DNA of 35,987 nucleotides from positions 1-35,987 of the forward strand of contig JAGWSV010000332.1 of assembly GCA_028869315.1 (NCBI GenBank), written 5' to 3'. Shown here piece after piece: positions 6,976 to 14,511 of the stretch (its first letter is position 1; each line of letters opens with the position of its first letter). The notes under the pieces are model-generated. The model was not told where the DNA came from. It ran no database searches and saw only the letters and a list, made by a program, of their open reading frames with translations. The translations under genes and the position numbers were made by a program. Origin of the DNA: Rhodospirillales bacterium (GTDB lineage: Bacteria > Pseudomonadota > Alphaproteobacteria > Acetobacterales > Acetobacteraceae).

Positions 6976-9531
6976 TCACCCGAAGGCGATGGCGGTTCCG
7001 GTCGCGCCGTCGCTGGCGGCGTGGAAGCTGCCGACGCCCAGGCCGGATGGCTTGAACTGCAGGCTCGCAACCTGCGCCGCGCCATTCGCAATCTGCAGCA
7101 GCCCCGTCGTGCCGTCGTAGTTGAGCGACACGCCGCTGAACCCGAACTGCTTCAGGTCGATGCGGTCGTATGAATCGAAGCCCGCGAGCAGGGGGCCAAG
7201 ATAGGACGAGGTGCCGACATTGGTTCCGAACGCGGCGGTATCGTCGATGCTCAGCGTGCTGCCGTCCAGGAACTGCATCTGCGCCCCGCTTCCGGCGATC
7301 GCCGCGACGTCGAGTGAGCCGCCGCCCTCCAGCAGGAACACCCCGGTGCTTCCCGGATCGATCGCCGACGTGACGCCGAGCGCCCCGTTCACCGCGAGGG
7401 TGCCGTCATTGGTCAGCGAGGACACGCGGTTGGGACCATTGAGCGACCAGTCGGATCCGCCGTCGACGACCAGGCTCTGGAAGTTGAAGAACGTCCCGTT
7501 GTTGATGCCCGAGATGCCGCCGGCTCCGCTTGCCAGTTCCAGAGTGTTCGTTCCGGAACCCCCGCCGGCACCCCCCTGGAACACGGCCCCGGGATCGACG
7601 ATCAGCCGGTCGTTGCCGCTCCCCGAGAACTTCACCGCGTAGCTGCCGCCGGTGATCGTGCCGGCATTTGCGATGGTCCCGTCTCCGCCCATCAGGAACA
7701 CGCCGAAAGCGCTGCCCGAAACCGTGGCGTTCGCCAGATTGGCGATCGTTCCGCCCGCCTCGATGTCCAGCCCCGCGGCGCCGGTGGCCGAAATACTGCC
7801 GGCGTTGACGACCGTTGCCGGTCCGCCGGCGGAGAAGACCCCCGATGTGCCGCCGCTGATCGACGCGCCGGCGGCATTGGTGAGCGTGCCTCCCTGCTCC
7901 AGCGCGACGCCGTGGTATCCCTGGATGATGCCGCTGTTGGCTATCGAACCCGGCCTTCCGGTGACGAACACGCCGAAGGCGGAGCCCGAGATGACGGCGC
8001 CCGGCGCGTTGCTGACGCTGCCGCCCAGGCCGAGATCGACGGCAGCGCCACCGGCGCTGGTCGCTGCGATGCTGCCGGCGTTCACCACGGCGCCCGCGGC
8101 GGCGTTCTCGATATAGATGCCGTTGCTGCCGCCCGCGATCAGCGCGTTCGCCGCGTTGGTGATGCTGCCGCCGCGCGCGAGCCCGATGCCGTCGTATTTC
8201 GTCCCGGCGATCCGTCCCTGGTTGTCGACCGTCCCCGCTGCCCCGGTGATGAACACGCCGAAATCTCCGCCGGTGATCGCGGCGGTCGGCAGGTTGGTGA
8301 TGCGCCCGCCATCGGCAAGATCGATCCCGGCGCCGTTCGCCGCGGTCCCGCCGATGCTGCCGGCATTGGTGACGTCCGCGGGCGCGCGGTATTTCGCGTA
8401 GACGCCGTTCGATCCGCCGATCAGCGTGCCGCCGGCGTTGTTGACGATGGTGCCGCCAAGCCCGAGCACGACGCCGTCATAGGTCGCGCCGGAGATCCGC
8501 CCCGCGTTGGTCAAGGTGCTGAACCCGCCTTCGAGGAACACCCCGAATTTGGTCCCGGTGATCGCGCCGCCGGCGCTGTTCGTGACGCTGCCTCCGCTCT
8601 CGGCGTAAACCCCCGAGCCGTTCGGGCCGTTCGAACCGATACTGCCTGCATTGGCGAGCGTGCCGGCGCCCAGTTGAAAGAACACGCCCGAATCGGGACC
8701 GGAGATCAGGCCGCCGGCGGCGTTCGAAATGCTGCCGCCGTCCACGATCAGGACGCCGATATGGTTGGGGCCGGTGATGGTGCCGCTGTTGGCGAGCGTC
8801 CCGGACGTGCCGGTGATGAACACGCCCGCGCCCAGCGTGCCGGTCCCGGAGATCGATCCGCCGACGGCATTGGTGACCGACCCGCCGGCAAAGAGCGCGA
8901 CGCCGTCGTCGACGGACGCGCCGATGCTGCCGGCGTTGATGACGGAGCCGAGCCCGCCTTGGACAATGACGCCGTCTTCCCCGCCGCCGATCAGGCCGAA
9001 ATTCGTGACCGTGCCGCCGCGGGCGAACGCCACCGCGTAGGCGCCTCCCGAGATCGCGCCGCTGTTGGAGACGGTCCCGCTGCCGCCGGTGACGTACACG
9101 CCTGCGCCGGTCCCGAAGCCGGAGCCGATCGTGCCGCTGCCCGAAATCATGCCGCCGGTACGATTGTCGACGTTGCCTCCGGCGGAGAGCTGGATCCCCT
9201 CGGTGCCGGAAATCGACCCGCCATTGACGATGCGTCCCGAGGCGCCGGAGATCAGCACGCCGGCGCTTGCCCCGGCGATCGCGGCGGCGGGGCCGGATGT
9301 CAGGCCGTTCTCGATCGTCCCGCCGTTCAACAGACGGATGCCGACGCCGCCAGTGGAGGCGACGGTGCCGTCGTTGACGATCGTCCAGGCCATGAGGTTG
9401 GAGCCGTCCACGCCATCGGCGCCGGCCCCCGATGAGGCGACGGTGCCGGTCGCCGCGATCGTCAGCGCGTTCTGGGCGGCTTGGTCCAGCAAGACGGGTC
9501 CCGGAACGAAAGCCGTGATGGTCGTGGCCAT
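6976..9531 (-). CDS. Large repetitive beta-helix surface/secreted protein without autotransporter barrel
   Basis: An 851-residue protein that, between about residues 40 and 700, is built of roughly twenty-residue glycine- and asparagine-rich rungs. Two patterns alternate: GGSVTNAAGGLISG-like and GVFLMGGDGTIANAGTITG-like. Such repeats form right-handed parallel beta-helices in adhesins and autotransporter passengers. No Sec signal peptide and no C-terminal beta-barrel are visible. The last ~100 residues are non-repetitive and acidic (YDRIDLKQFGFSGVSLNYDG and onward), like the tails of acetobacterial repeat proteins, and could act as a type I secretion signal. The start at 9531 (MATTITAF) is chosen over longer in-frame starts because it has GGAGG 9 bases upstream and excludes an arginine-rich leader. 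It is the first gene of an operon with the TIM-barrel-like gene. Adhesin or matrix function is inferred. Confidence 0.75.
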   Translation of the reverse strand: MATTITAFVPGPVLLDQAAQNALTIAATGTVASSGAGADGVDGSNLMAWTIVNDGTVASTGGVGIRLLNGGTIENGLTSGPAAAIAGASAGVLISGASGRIVNGGSISGTEGIQLSAGGNVDNRTGGMISGSGTIGSGFGTGAGVYVTGGSGTVSNSGAISGGAYAVAFARGGTVTNFGLIGGGEDGVIVQGGLGSVINAGSIGASVDDGVALFAGGSVTNAVGGSISGTGTLGAGVFITGTSGTLANSGTITGPNHIGVLIVDGGSISNAAGGLISGPDSGVFFQLGAGTLANAGSIGSNGPNGSGVYAESGGSVTNSAGGAITGTKFGVFLEGGFSTLTNAGRISGATYDGVVLGLGGTIVNNAGGTLIGGSNGVYAKYRAPADVTNAGSIGGTAANGAGIDLADGGRITNLPTAAITGGDFGVFITGAAGTVDNQGRIAGTKYDGIGLARGGSITNAANALIAGGSNGIYIENAAAGAVVNAGSIAATSAGGAAVDLGLGGSVSNAPGAVISGSAFGVFVTGRPGSIANSGIIQGYHGVALEQGGTLTNAAGASISGGTSGVFSAGGPATVVNAGSISATGAAGLDIEAGGTIANLANATVSGSAFGVFLMGGDGTIANAGTITGGSYAVKFSGSGNDRLIVDPGAVFQGGAGGGSGTNTLELASGAGGISGINNGTFFNFQSLVVDGGSDWSLNGPNRVSSLTNDGTLAVNGALGVTSAIDPGSTGVFLLEGGGSLDVAAIAGSGAQMQFLDGSTLSIDDTAAFGTNVGTSSYLGPLLAGFDSYDRIDLKQFGFSGVSLNYDGTTGLLQIANGAAQVASLQFKPSGLGVGSFHAASDGATGTAIAFG

Positions 9532-9793
9532 TTTCCTGCGCCTCCGGAGCGCCCATCTCAGGTTCTGCCGATGCGCGCGAGGCGATCGGGAAGGCGGTCC
9601 CTGGCGGGAGGCCCGGTTTCCGCAGCCGTCGCGCGAAGCCCCGATCCCGGGTGGGACGGTGCGCAACCATACCGGGATGCGGGGACCGTTTCAGCGCAAC
9701 CTTCGGGCTAAGCCCTTCGGCCAGAGCGGCATCGCCAGGCGTCAAGCGGCGCGCCAGGCCGGCGGCTGCGACCCCGGCCGCGCCGGAGCGACG

Positions 9794-10219
9794 TCAGGAC
9801 CGCGGCAGCGGAAAGCGGAGGGTCAGGTGGTTGCGGTCGCCGATCCGCTCGTAGCGGATATCGCGGCAATAATGGCGGATCAGCGTGAGCCCGTGACCGC
9901 CGGGCGCGGCATCCGGTCCGCGCCGCGCAAGCGACGTCGCGACGGTCGGGTCGAACGGCCGGCCGGCATCTTCAACCTCCACCGCGGCGGCATCGGGCGA
10001 CGCGCTCAGGCGCACCGCGATCTCACCTGGCTGCTCGGGGCCGAACCCATGCAGGGCAACATTTGCCACCGCCTCCTCGACCGCGACATGCATCCCGTAC
10101 AGCAGGTCGCGCGGCAGGTTGTGCGCCCGGGCGGCGGTTTCCAGCCACGGGTAAAGGCGGGCAAGCTCGGCGGGCGCCGTTCTCAGACGCAGCTCCGACG
10201 CGCGGGCGGCCGCCGGCAT
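9794..10219 (-). CDS. RsbW-like anti-sigma factor / serine-protein kinase (HATPase_c)
   Basis: A protein of 141 residues with the GHKL ATPase fold used by anti-sigma kinases. The N-box (AVEEAVANVALHGF), the G1 box (EVEDAGRPFDP) and the G2 box (PGGHGLTLIRHY) are all present in order. Such kinases phosphorylate a STAS-domain antagonist and bind a sigma factor or other partner. The start at 10219 is taken because it lies 7 bases after the stop of the STAS gene; a longer reading from 10273 would overlap that gene. Together with the STAS gene and the divergent phosphatase it forms a complete partner-switching set. No sigma factor gene is adjacent, so the output target is not known from the window. 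Confidence 0.88.
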   Translation of the reverse strand: MPAAARASELRLRTAPAELARLYPWLETAARAHNLPRDLLYGMHVAVEEAVANVALHGFGPEQPGEIAVRLSASPDAAAVEVEDAGRPFDPTVATSLARRGPDAAPGGHGLTLIRHYCRDIRYERIGDRNHLTLRFPLPRS

Positions 10220-10226
10220 GCCGATG

Positions 10227-10574
10227 TCAGGCGGCGGGCGAGCGGACCGCCGCGATCGCTGCCGGCTCGTCACGGTGGATCGGGATCAACTCGTCGACGC
10301 CGCTGACGGTAATGACCTCCTCCACCGCTGGCTGCGGCGCCAGCAGCACGGCCCGGCCGCCCTTGCCGATCACCGATTTGGCGCAGACGACGAGGCTGCG
10401 CAGCCCCATCGAGGCGATGAATTCGACCGCGGAGAGGTCGATGACCACGGCCCGGGAAGCGCCGGCGACGACGCTCATCGGCATATCGATCTCGCGCGCG
10501 CCGGCAATGTCGATCCGGCCGGAGAGCACGACCTTGGTCACATTGTCGGCAAGCCGCTGGATTTCGATCGGCAT
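10227..10574 (-). CDS. RsbV/SpoIIAA-like anti-sigma factor antagonist (STAS domain)
   Basis: A 115-residue single-domain STAS protein. The phosphorylation loop reads IDLSAVEFIASMGLRSLVV, which keeps the aspartate-x-serine start and the serine before MGL that the partner kinase modifies. Unphosphorylated, such proteins sequester the RsbW-like kinase and release its target. ATG 10574 is chosen over the in-frame ATG at 10745 because GGGG lies about 8 bases upstream and the longer version adds 57 residues with no STAS similarity. It is the first gene of a two-gene minus-strand operon, with the kinase following 7 bases after its stop. It is divergent from the phosphatase expected to dephosphorylate it, across 170 bases. 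Confidence 0.9.
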   Translation of the reverse strand: MPIEIQRLADNVTKVVLSGRIDIAGAREIDMPMSVVAGASRAVVIDLSAVEFIASMGLRSLVVCAKSVIGKGGRAVLLAPQPAVEEVITVSGVDELIPIHRDEPAAIAAVRSPAA

Positions 10575-10744
10575 GGAGGCACCCCTGCATCGCGCCGCCG
10601 GAAACCTGCCCGGCACGGCGCAACCGTAAAAGCGCCGCCACGGCCCGGCAAGCGCGCAGTACGCCGGAATGAGCGGTTGTGCCGAGGATTTCCGTGACGC
10701 TATGGTGACAGCCTTCGCCAGCAGAACGACCTGCAGGACCGGCA

Positions 10745-11872
10745 ATGACGGACGAGGACGACACCGACCCGGCCGAGCGGACGATCACCTTGCGCTTGCC
10801 GGCGACCCGCGCCCCGGCGGTGGAGCTCGGCCATTTCCTCGCCTTCACCGAGGCGGAGACGCTGCGCCGGGTTCCGATCGGCCCGGGCGGGCTCACCGTC
10901 GGGCGGCAGGCCCCCAGCACGCTCGTCATCGCCGTCCCCGACATCTCGCGCCGCCATTGCCGGATCGACCTCGACGGGGATTGGGTGGTGCTCACCGATC
11001 TCGGCTCGACCAACGGCTGTTTCGTGGACGGCGAGCGGGTGGAGCGGCCGACCCGGCTCAGCAACGGCAGCCGGATCCTGCTCGGATCCTTCCCGCTGCG
11101 CTACGAACGGCGCGACCGGCGGGATGTGGCTGAGGAGGCGGACCTCGCCGAGGAGCTTCGGCGGGCGATGGACTATGTCCGCGCGATCCTGCCGGCGCCG
11201 CTGACCGCCGGGCCGGTGCGGACCGAGTGGTGGTTCGTTCCCTCCTCGCAGCTTGGCGGCGACGCGTTCGGCTATCAGTTTCTCGACGACCGCAGCTTCG
11301 CGGGCTTCGTGCTCGACGTCTCGGGCCACGGGATCGGCTCGGCGATGCACGCCGTCAACGTCGCCAACACGCTGCGCCGGCGTGCGCTGCCCGGTGTCGA
11401 CTTCCACGATCCGGCGCAGGTCGCCGCCGGGCTGAACGCGGTGTTCCCGATGGAGGAACACAACGGGTTGATGCTGACCGTGTGGTATTTCGTCTACGAT
11501 ATCCCGACCCGGTGCCTGCGCTTCTGTGCCGCCGGCCACCATCCGTCCTTCCTTCGTGCGCCCGGCGCCGGATCGGCGGAGGCGCTGTGGTGCCGCGGGC
11601 CGGCGATCGGAATGCTGCCCCGGGGCACCTGGGCGGTCGGCACGGCGACCGTCGCGCCCGGCAGCCGGCTGCATGTGTTCAGCGATGGCGCGTTCGAGAT
11701 CGTGCCGGCGAACGGTGGGAACTGGGGGATCGAAGATCTGCGGCGGATCCTGCAGGCGGCCGAGCAGCCCGGGCTGTCCGCGGCGCAGCTTGTCTACCAG
11801 GCGGTCCGTGCCGCCGCCCGCCCGGGACCGCTGGACGACGATTTCTCGGTGCTGACCATCACGTTCGTATAA
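10745..11872 (+). CDS. FHA-domain SpoIIE/RsbU-type PP2C phosphatase
   Basis: A 375-residue cytoplasmic protein combining a phosphothreonine-binding domain with a PP2C-like phosphatase. The FHA domain at about residues 48-115 has the signature GR, SRRH and STNG. After a short helical linker, the SpoIIE domain (about 150-375) shows the metal-binding aspartates in LGGDAFGY, LDVSGHGIGSA, FSDGAFEIV and LDDDFSVLTI. It should dephosphorylate the STAS protein encoded divergently 170 bases away. The FHA domain suggests that recruitment depends on a phosphothreonine protein, so a Ser/Thr kinase elsewhere may feed this switch. An AGGA ribosome binding site lies just before the ATG. A weak promoter candidate is TTGTGC at 10677-10682 with TATGGT at 10701-10706 (18-base spacer). 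Confidence 0.92.
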   Translation: MTDEDDTDPAERTITLRLPATRAPAVELGHFLAFTEAETLRRVPIGPGGLTVGRQAPSTLVIAVPDISRRHCRIDLDGDWVVLTDLGSTNGCFVDGERVERPTRLSNGSRILLGSFPLRYERRDRRDVAEEADLAEELRRAMDYVRAILPAPLTAGPVRTEWWFVPSSQLGGDAFGYQFLDDRSFAGFVLDVSGHGIGSAMHAVNVANTLRRRALPGVDFHDPAQVAAGLNAVFPMEEHNGLMLTVWYFVYDIPTRCLRFCAAGHHPSFLRAPGAGSAEALWCRGPAIGMLPRGTWAVGTATVAPGSRLHVFSDGAFEIVPANGGNWGIEDLRRILQAAEQPGLSAAQLVYQAVRAAARPGPLDDDFSVLTITFV

Positions 11873-12197
11873 CCGGGCGACGCCGCGGGGCGCGAGCCTG
11901 CGGGCCGGCCGCTGGACCATCCGCGGGCTGCGGACGTCGCCCGAAGCTCCTATGGTTCCGGCATGCGGCGGACATTGATCATCGCCAGGCCGGTCCTGCT
12001 GGCGCCCGGTCCTGCCTGGTCCTGGCTCCAGCGGCTGGTCCTTGGTCCTCCCGGGCCCGGGCACCTGCCGGGGGATCGCCGCCTGCGCCGGCTGGGATCG
12101 AGCGTCCCTGCGTCGTCCGGCTCCTGCCGGCTCGTGCCGGTCGTGCCGTCGGCGGCGCTCGGCCTGCTCGTCCGGCTGGTCCGTCGTTGAGCGGGCG
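11873..12197. other. Gene-poor stretch with low-complexity sequence
   Basis: These 325 bases hold no gene I can support. From about 11990 to 12185 the sequence is rich in repeated GGTCCT/CTGCC words and has low complexity. A 75-codon reading frame (11963-12190) crosses it but has arginine-, proline- and leucine-biased content, no recognisable motif and no convincing ribosome binding site. The promoter of the following DUF2784 gene is probably here, but no clear hexamers are visible. Confidence 0.5.
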
Positions 12198-12599
12198 ATG
12201 AACGCCGCGGTGCTCGCCGGGGCCGTGCTGGCGCTCCATCTCGGGGTGATCGGGTTCAACCTGTTCGGCCTGCTGGCAATTCCCCTCGGCGCCTGGTGCG
12301 GCTGGCGGTTCGTGCGGGTGGCGTGGTGGCGGATCCTGCACGTGCTGGCGCTGGCCGCGGTGGCGGGGCAGGCGCTGGCCGGGCGGGCGTGCTTCCTGAC
12401 CCGGTGGCAGGACGCGCTGGAGGGCCGGGCCGGCGCACCGGCGCCGCTGATCATGCGCTTTGTGGACCGGGTGATCTTCTGGCCGCTGCCGCTTTGGGTC
12501 TTCGCGCTGCTCTACCTGTTGGTCTGGCTCTACGTCCTGGCGCTGCTGTGGCTGGTCCCGCCGGCATGGCCGCGCCGGCGGGTCATCCCCAAAGCCTGA
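12198..12599 (+). CDS. DUF2784-family small membrane protein
   Basis: A 133-residue protein with four hydrophobic segments (approximately residues 2-22, 26-50, 54-65 and 90-125). The internal stretch around GWRFVRVAWWRILHVLALAAVAGQ, the cysteine-leucine-threonine region (CFLTRWQDALE) and the hydrophobic end match what I know of the DUF2784 family, a short inner-membrane protein of unknown function. The ATG follows a GCGGGCG stretch rather than a strong ribosome binding site, so the start is moderately certain. It runs toward the SMP-30 gene and ends 35 bases from that gene's stop. Nothing nearby suggests a function. Confidence 0.75.
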   Translation: MNAAVLAGAVLALHLGVIGFNLFGLLAIPLGAWCGWRFVRVAWWRILHVLALAAVAGQALAGRACFLTRWQDALEGRAGAPAPLIMRFVDRVIFWPLPLWVFALLYLLVWLYVLALLWLVPPAWPRRRVIPKA

Positions 12600-12634
12600 T
12601 GCGACCCTCAGCCTGATGCGCCCGGCCCGGTGCG

Positions 12635-13561
12635 CTACCCTTCGTGGGCCAGCTTCAGGCCGGCCTCCGGCCACGCCATGGCCACCAGTTCGCCGCGGCC
12701 GGACAAGGTGACGAACGCGGTCCGCCGCTCCGGTCCGCCGAAGCAGATATTCGTGGTCATCGGATCGCCGGTCGTCACCTGCCGCACGATCCGCCCGTCC
12801 GGCGCGATGGAGGTGATCGCCCCGGTCACCAGGGTCGCGACGCAGACATTGCCGTCCGCGTCCACCGCCAGGCTGTCGAAGCGCTGGAACCCGCCCAGCC
12901 CGGCCACCAGCCGCCCGCCATGCGGCGACGGGAAGGGCTGCTTGCGCGCCACCCCAGGGCCGACAAGGTCGAAGGCCCAGAGCCGCCCGGTCTCGGTTTC
13001 CGCGACATAGATGGTGGCGCCGTCGGGCGACAGCCCGACGCCGTTCGGCGTCAGGATCGGATAGGCCACCTGCATGATCCGCGATCCGTCGGCCAGCGCG
13101 TAGTAGAGCCCGCCATGGTCGCGGTCGCGCGCCCGGCTCTTGCCCAGGTCGCTGAAATAAAACCCGCCATGCCGGTCGAACACGATGTCGTTCGGGCCGC
13201 GCAGCGGATGCCCGTCGCAGGCGTCGTACAGCACCCGTACCGATCCGTTCGCCGGATCGACCCGCTCGATCCGCCCGCCGGTGTAGTCGGACGCCTGCGC
13301 CACCGGTCGGAGGTAGCCGCTCTCCCGCCGCCACGCGAAGCCGCCATTGTTGCAGACGTAGAACGCCCCGTCCGGCCCCAGCGCCAGCCCGTTCGGCCCG
13401 CCGCCGGTGCGCGCCATCACCGCCGTGCGCCCGTCGGGGAACACCCGGGTCACGGTCTGGCGTTCGATCTCCACCAGCACCACCGAGCCGTCCGCCATCG
13501 CCACCGGGCCTTCCGGAAACGACAGCCCGCGCGCGATCACCCGCATCCCGTTGATTCCCAT
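12635..13561 (-). CDS. SMP-30/gluconolactonase family lactone hydrolase
   Basis: A 308-residue six-bladed propeller enzyme of the SMP-30/gluconolactonase/LRE group, which opens sugar or other lactones with a divalent metal. The metal site can be traced: the glutamate in LSFPEGP near residue 17, the asparagine in RGPNDIVFD, the asparagine in LTPNGVGLSPDG, and the aspartate in FDSLAVDADGN. No signal peptide is present, so it is probably cytoplasmic. ATG 13561 is chosen because it follows the stop of the sucD-like gene by only 8 bases; longer readings overlap that gene. As third gene of the sucC-sucD-like operon it suggests a catabolic route in which a lactone is opened and an acid is activated with CoA, though the substrate cannot be read from the sequence. 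Confidence 0.88.
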   Translation of the reverse strand: MGINGMRVIARGLSFPEGPVAMADGSVVLVEIERQTVTRVFPDGRTAVMARTGGGPNGLALGPDGAFYVCNNGGFAWRRESGYLRPVAQASDYTGGRIERVDPANGSVRVLYDACDGHPLRGPNDIVFDRHGGFYFSDLGKSRARDRDHGGLYYALADGSRIMQVAYPILTPNGVGLSPDGATIYVAETETGRLWAFDLVGPGVARKQPFPSPHGGRLVAGLGGFQRFDSLAVDADGNVCVATLVTGAITSIAPDGRIVRQVTTGDPMTTNICFGGPERRTAFVTLSGRGELVAMAWPEAGLKLAHEG

Positions 13562-13569
13562 GTCCTGGC

Positions 13570-14511
13570 TCACCCTCCGGTCTGAACGCCAAAATCCGCC
13601 ACGCAGCGCTGCACCAGCGCCTCGATGGTGGAAAACACGAACGCCCCCGCCGCTTCCAGCCGGCGCGTCTTTTCGGCCAAGGTTCCGCTGGAGCCGTGCA
13701 CCAGCGCCCCGGCGTGACCCATCGCCACGCCTTCCTTCGCTTCCCGCCCGGCGATCAGCGCGAACAGCGGCTTGGCCGCGCCGAGTGCCGCGTAGGCGGC
13801 GGCGCAGTCCTCCTCCTCGGTGCCGCCGATCTCGCCCACCAGCACGATCGCCCGGGTTCGCGCATCGGCGAGGAACGTCGGCAGCAGGTCGGCGAAGCGC
13901 ACGCCTTTCACCGGATCGCCGCCCACGCCGACCCACAGGCTCTGCCCCAGCCCGGCGCGCGCCAGCCGCCAGCCGACTTCGTAGGAGAGGGTGCCGGATT
14001 TCGACATCACGCCGAGCGGCCCCGGCCGCAGCGCCACATCCGGCAGGAAGCCGAGCTTGAGCTCGCCCGGAATCGCGAGGCCCGGCGTGGAGGCGCCCAC
14101 CCAGACCGCGCCCGCCGCGCGCGCCGCCTGGCCGATGCAGAGCGCGTCATGCACCGGCACCCCTTCCGCCACCGTGACGAGCAGCCGGATGCCGGCCGCG
14201 AAGGCGTCGCGGGCCGCCGCCAGGGTTTCCGCCGGCGGGGTGAGCGCGACCGATGCCACGGCGCCGGTCGCGGCTACCGCCGCGGCGCAGTCGGCGAACA
14301 CCGGTATGCCGGCAATCTGTGCCGTGTCGCCGCGCGCTGCTACGCCGGCGACTTCCCCCCGCGCCGCTACGCCGGCGACATCTCCCCGCGCCGCTACGCC
14401 GGCGACGATATTCGTCCCGTAGGCGCGCATCAGCGCCGCATGCGCACGCCCCATTCGCCCGGCGATGCCCTGCACCAGCACCGGCGTGGCGCGGGAAAGC
14501 TGCGCGATCAT
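13570..14511 (-). CDS. Succinyl-CoA-synthetase-like acyl-CoA ligase, alpha subunit
   Basis: A 313-residue homologue of SucD. The CoA-binding Rossmann domain starts at VLVQGIAGRMG, the central GELKLGFLP and MSKSGTLSYE motifs are in place, and the phosphohistidine loop is intact (AMGHAGALVHG). Subunits of this type take phosphate from the ATP-grasp partner and form acyl-CoA from succinate, malate or related acids. It overlaps the stop of the beta-subunit gene by 4 bases (ATGA). An oddity is a 27-base in-frame tandem repeat, three copies, that lengthens the loop after YGTNIVAGV; about 18 residues look extra next to E. coli SucD. No citrate-cycle genes are nearby, so this may be a substrate-specific paralogue rather than the housekeeping enzyme. 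Confidence 0.85.
   Translation of the reverse strand: MIAQLSRATPVLVQGIAGRMGRAHAALMRAYGTNIVAGVAARGDVAGVAARGEVAGVAARGDTAQIAGIPVFADCAAAVAATGAVASVALTPPAETLAAARDAFAAGIRLLVTVAEGVPVHDALCIGQAARAAGAVWVGASTPGLAIPGELKLGFLPDVALRPGPLGVMSKSGTLSYEVGWRLARAGLGQSLWVGVGGDPVKGVRFADLLPTFLADARTRAIVLVGEIGGTEEEDCAAAYAALGAAKPLFALIAGREAKEGVAMGHAGALVHGSSGTLAEKTRRLEAAGAFVFSTIEALVQRCVADFGVQTGG
14320..14400 (-). repeat. 27-bp tandem repeat, three in-frame copies inside the sucD-like gene
   Basis: Three near-identical 27-bp units encode GVAARGDVA, GVAARGEVA and GVAARGDTA (residues 38-64). The DNA word CTACGCCGGCGAC recurs at 14340, 14367 and 14394 with exact 27-base spacing, so this is a nucleotide-level duplication and not only protein-level similarity. 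The copy number is a multiple of a codon and preserves the frame. Confidence 0.95.

Noticed and set aside
7912-9435. 507-codon plus-strand frame opposite the beta-helix gene
   Set aside because: It mirrors the repeats of the minus-strand gene; the minus-strand reading has coherent beta-helix rungs and a ribosome binding site.
9705-9715. GGGCT-A-AGCCC palindrome flanked by CTTCGG repeats
   Set aside because: Arms of only 5 bp in a GC-rich region are expected by chance; no second copy seen.
11963-12190. 75-codon open reading frame before the DUF2784 gene
   Set aside because: Low-complexity arginine/proline/leucine content, no motif, no ribosome binding site, and it lies in a GGTCCT-rich repetitive stretch.
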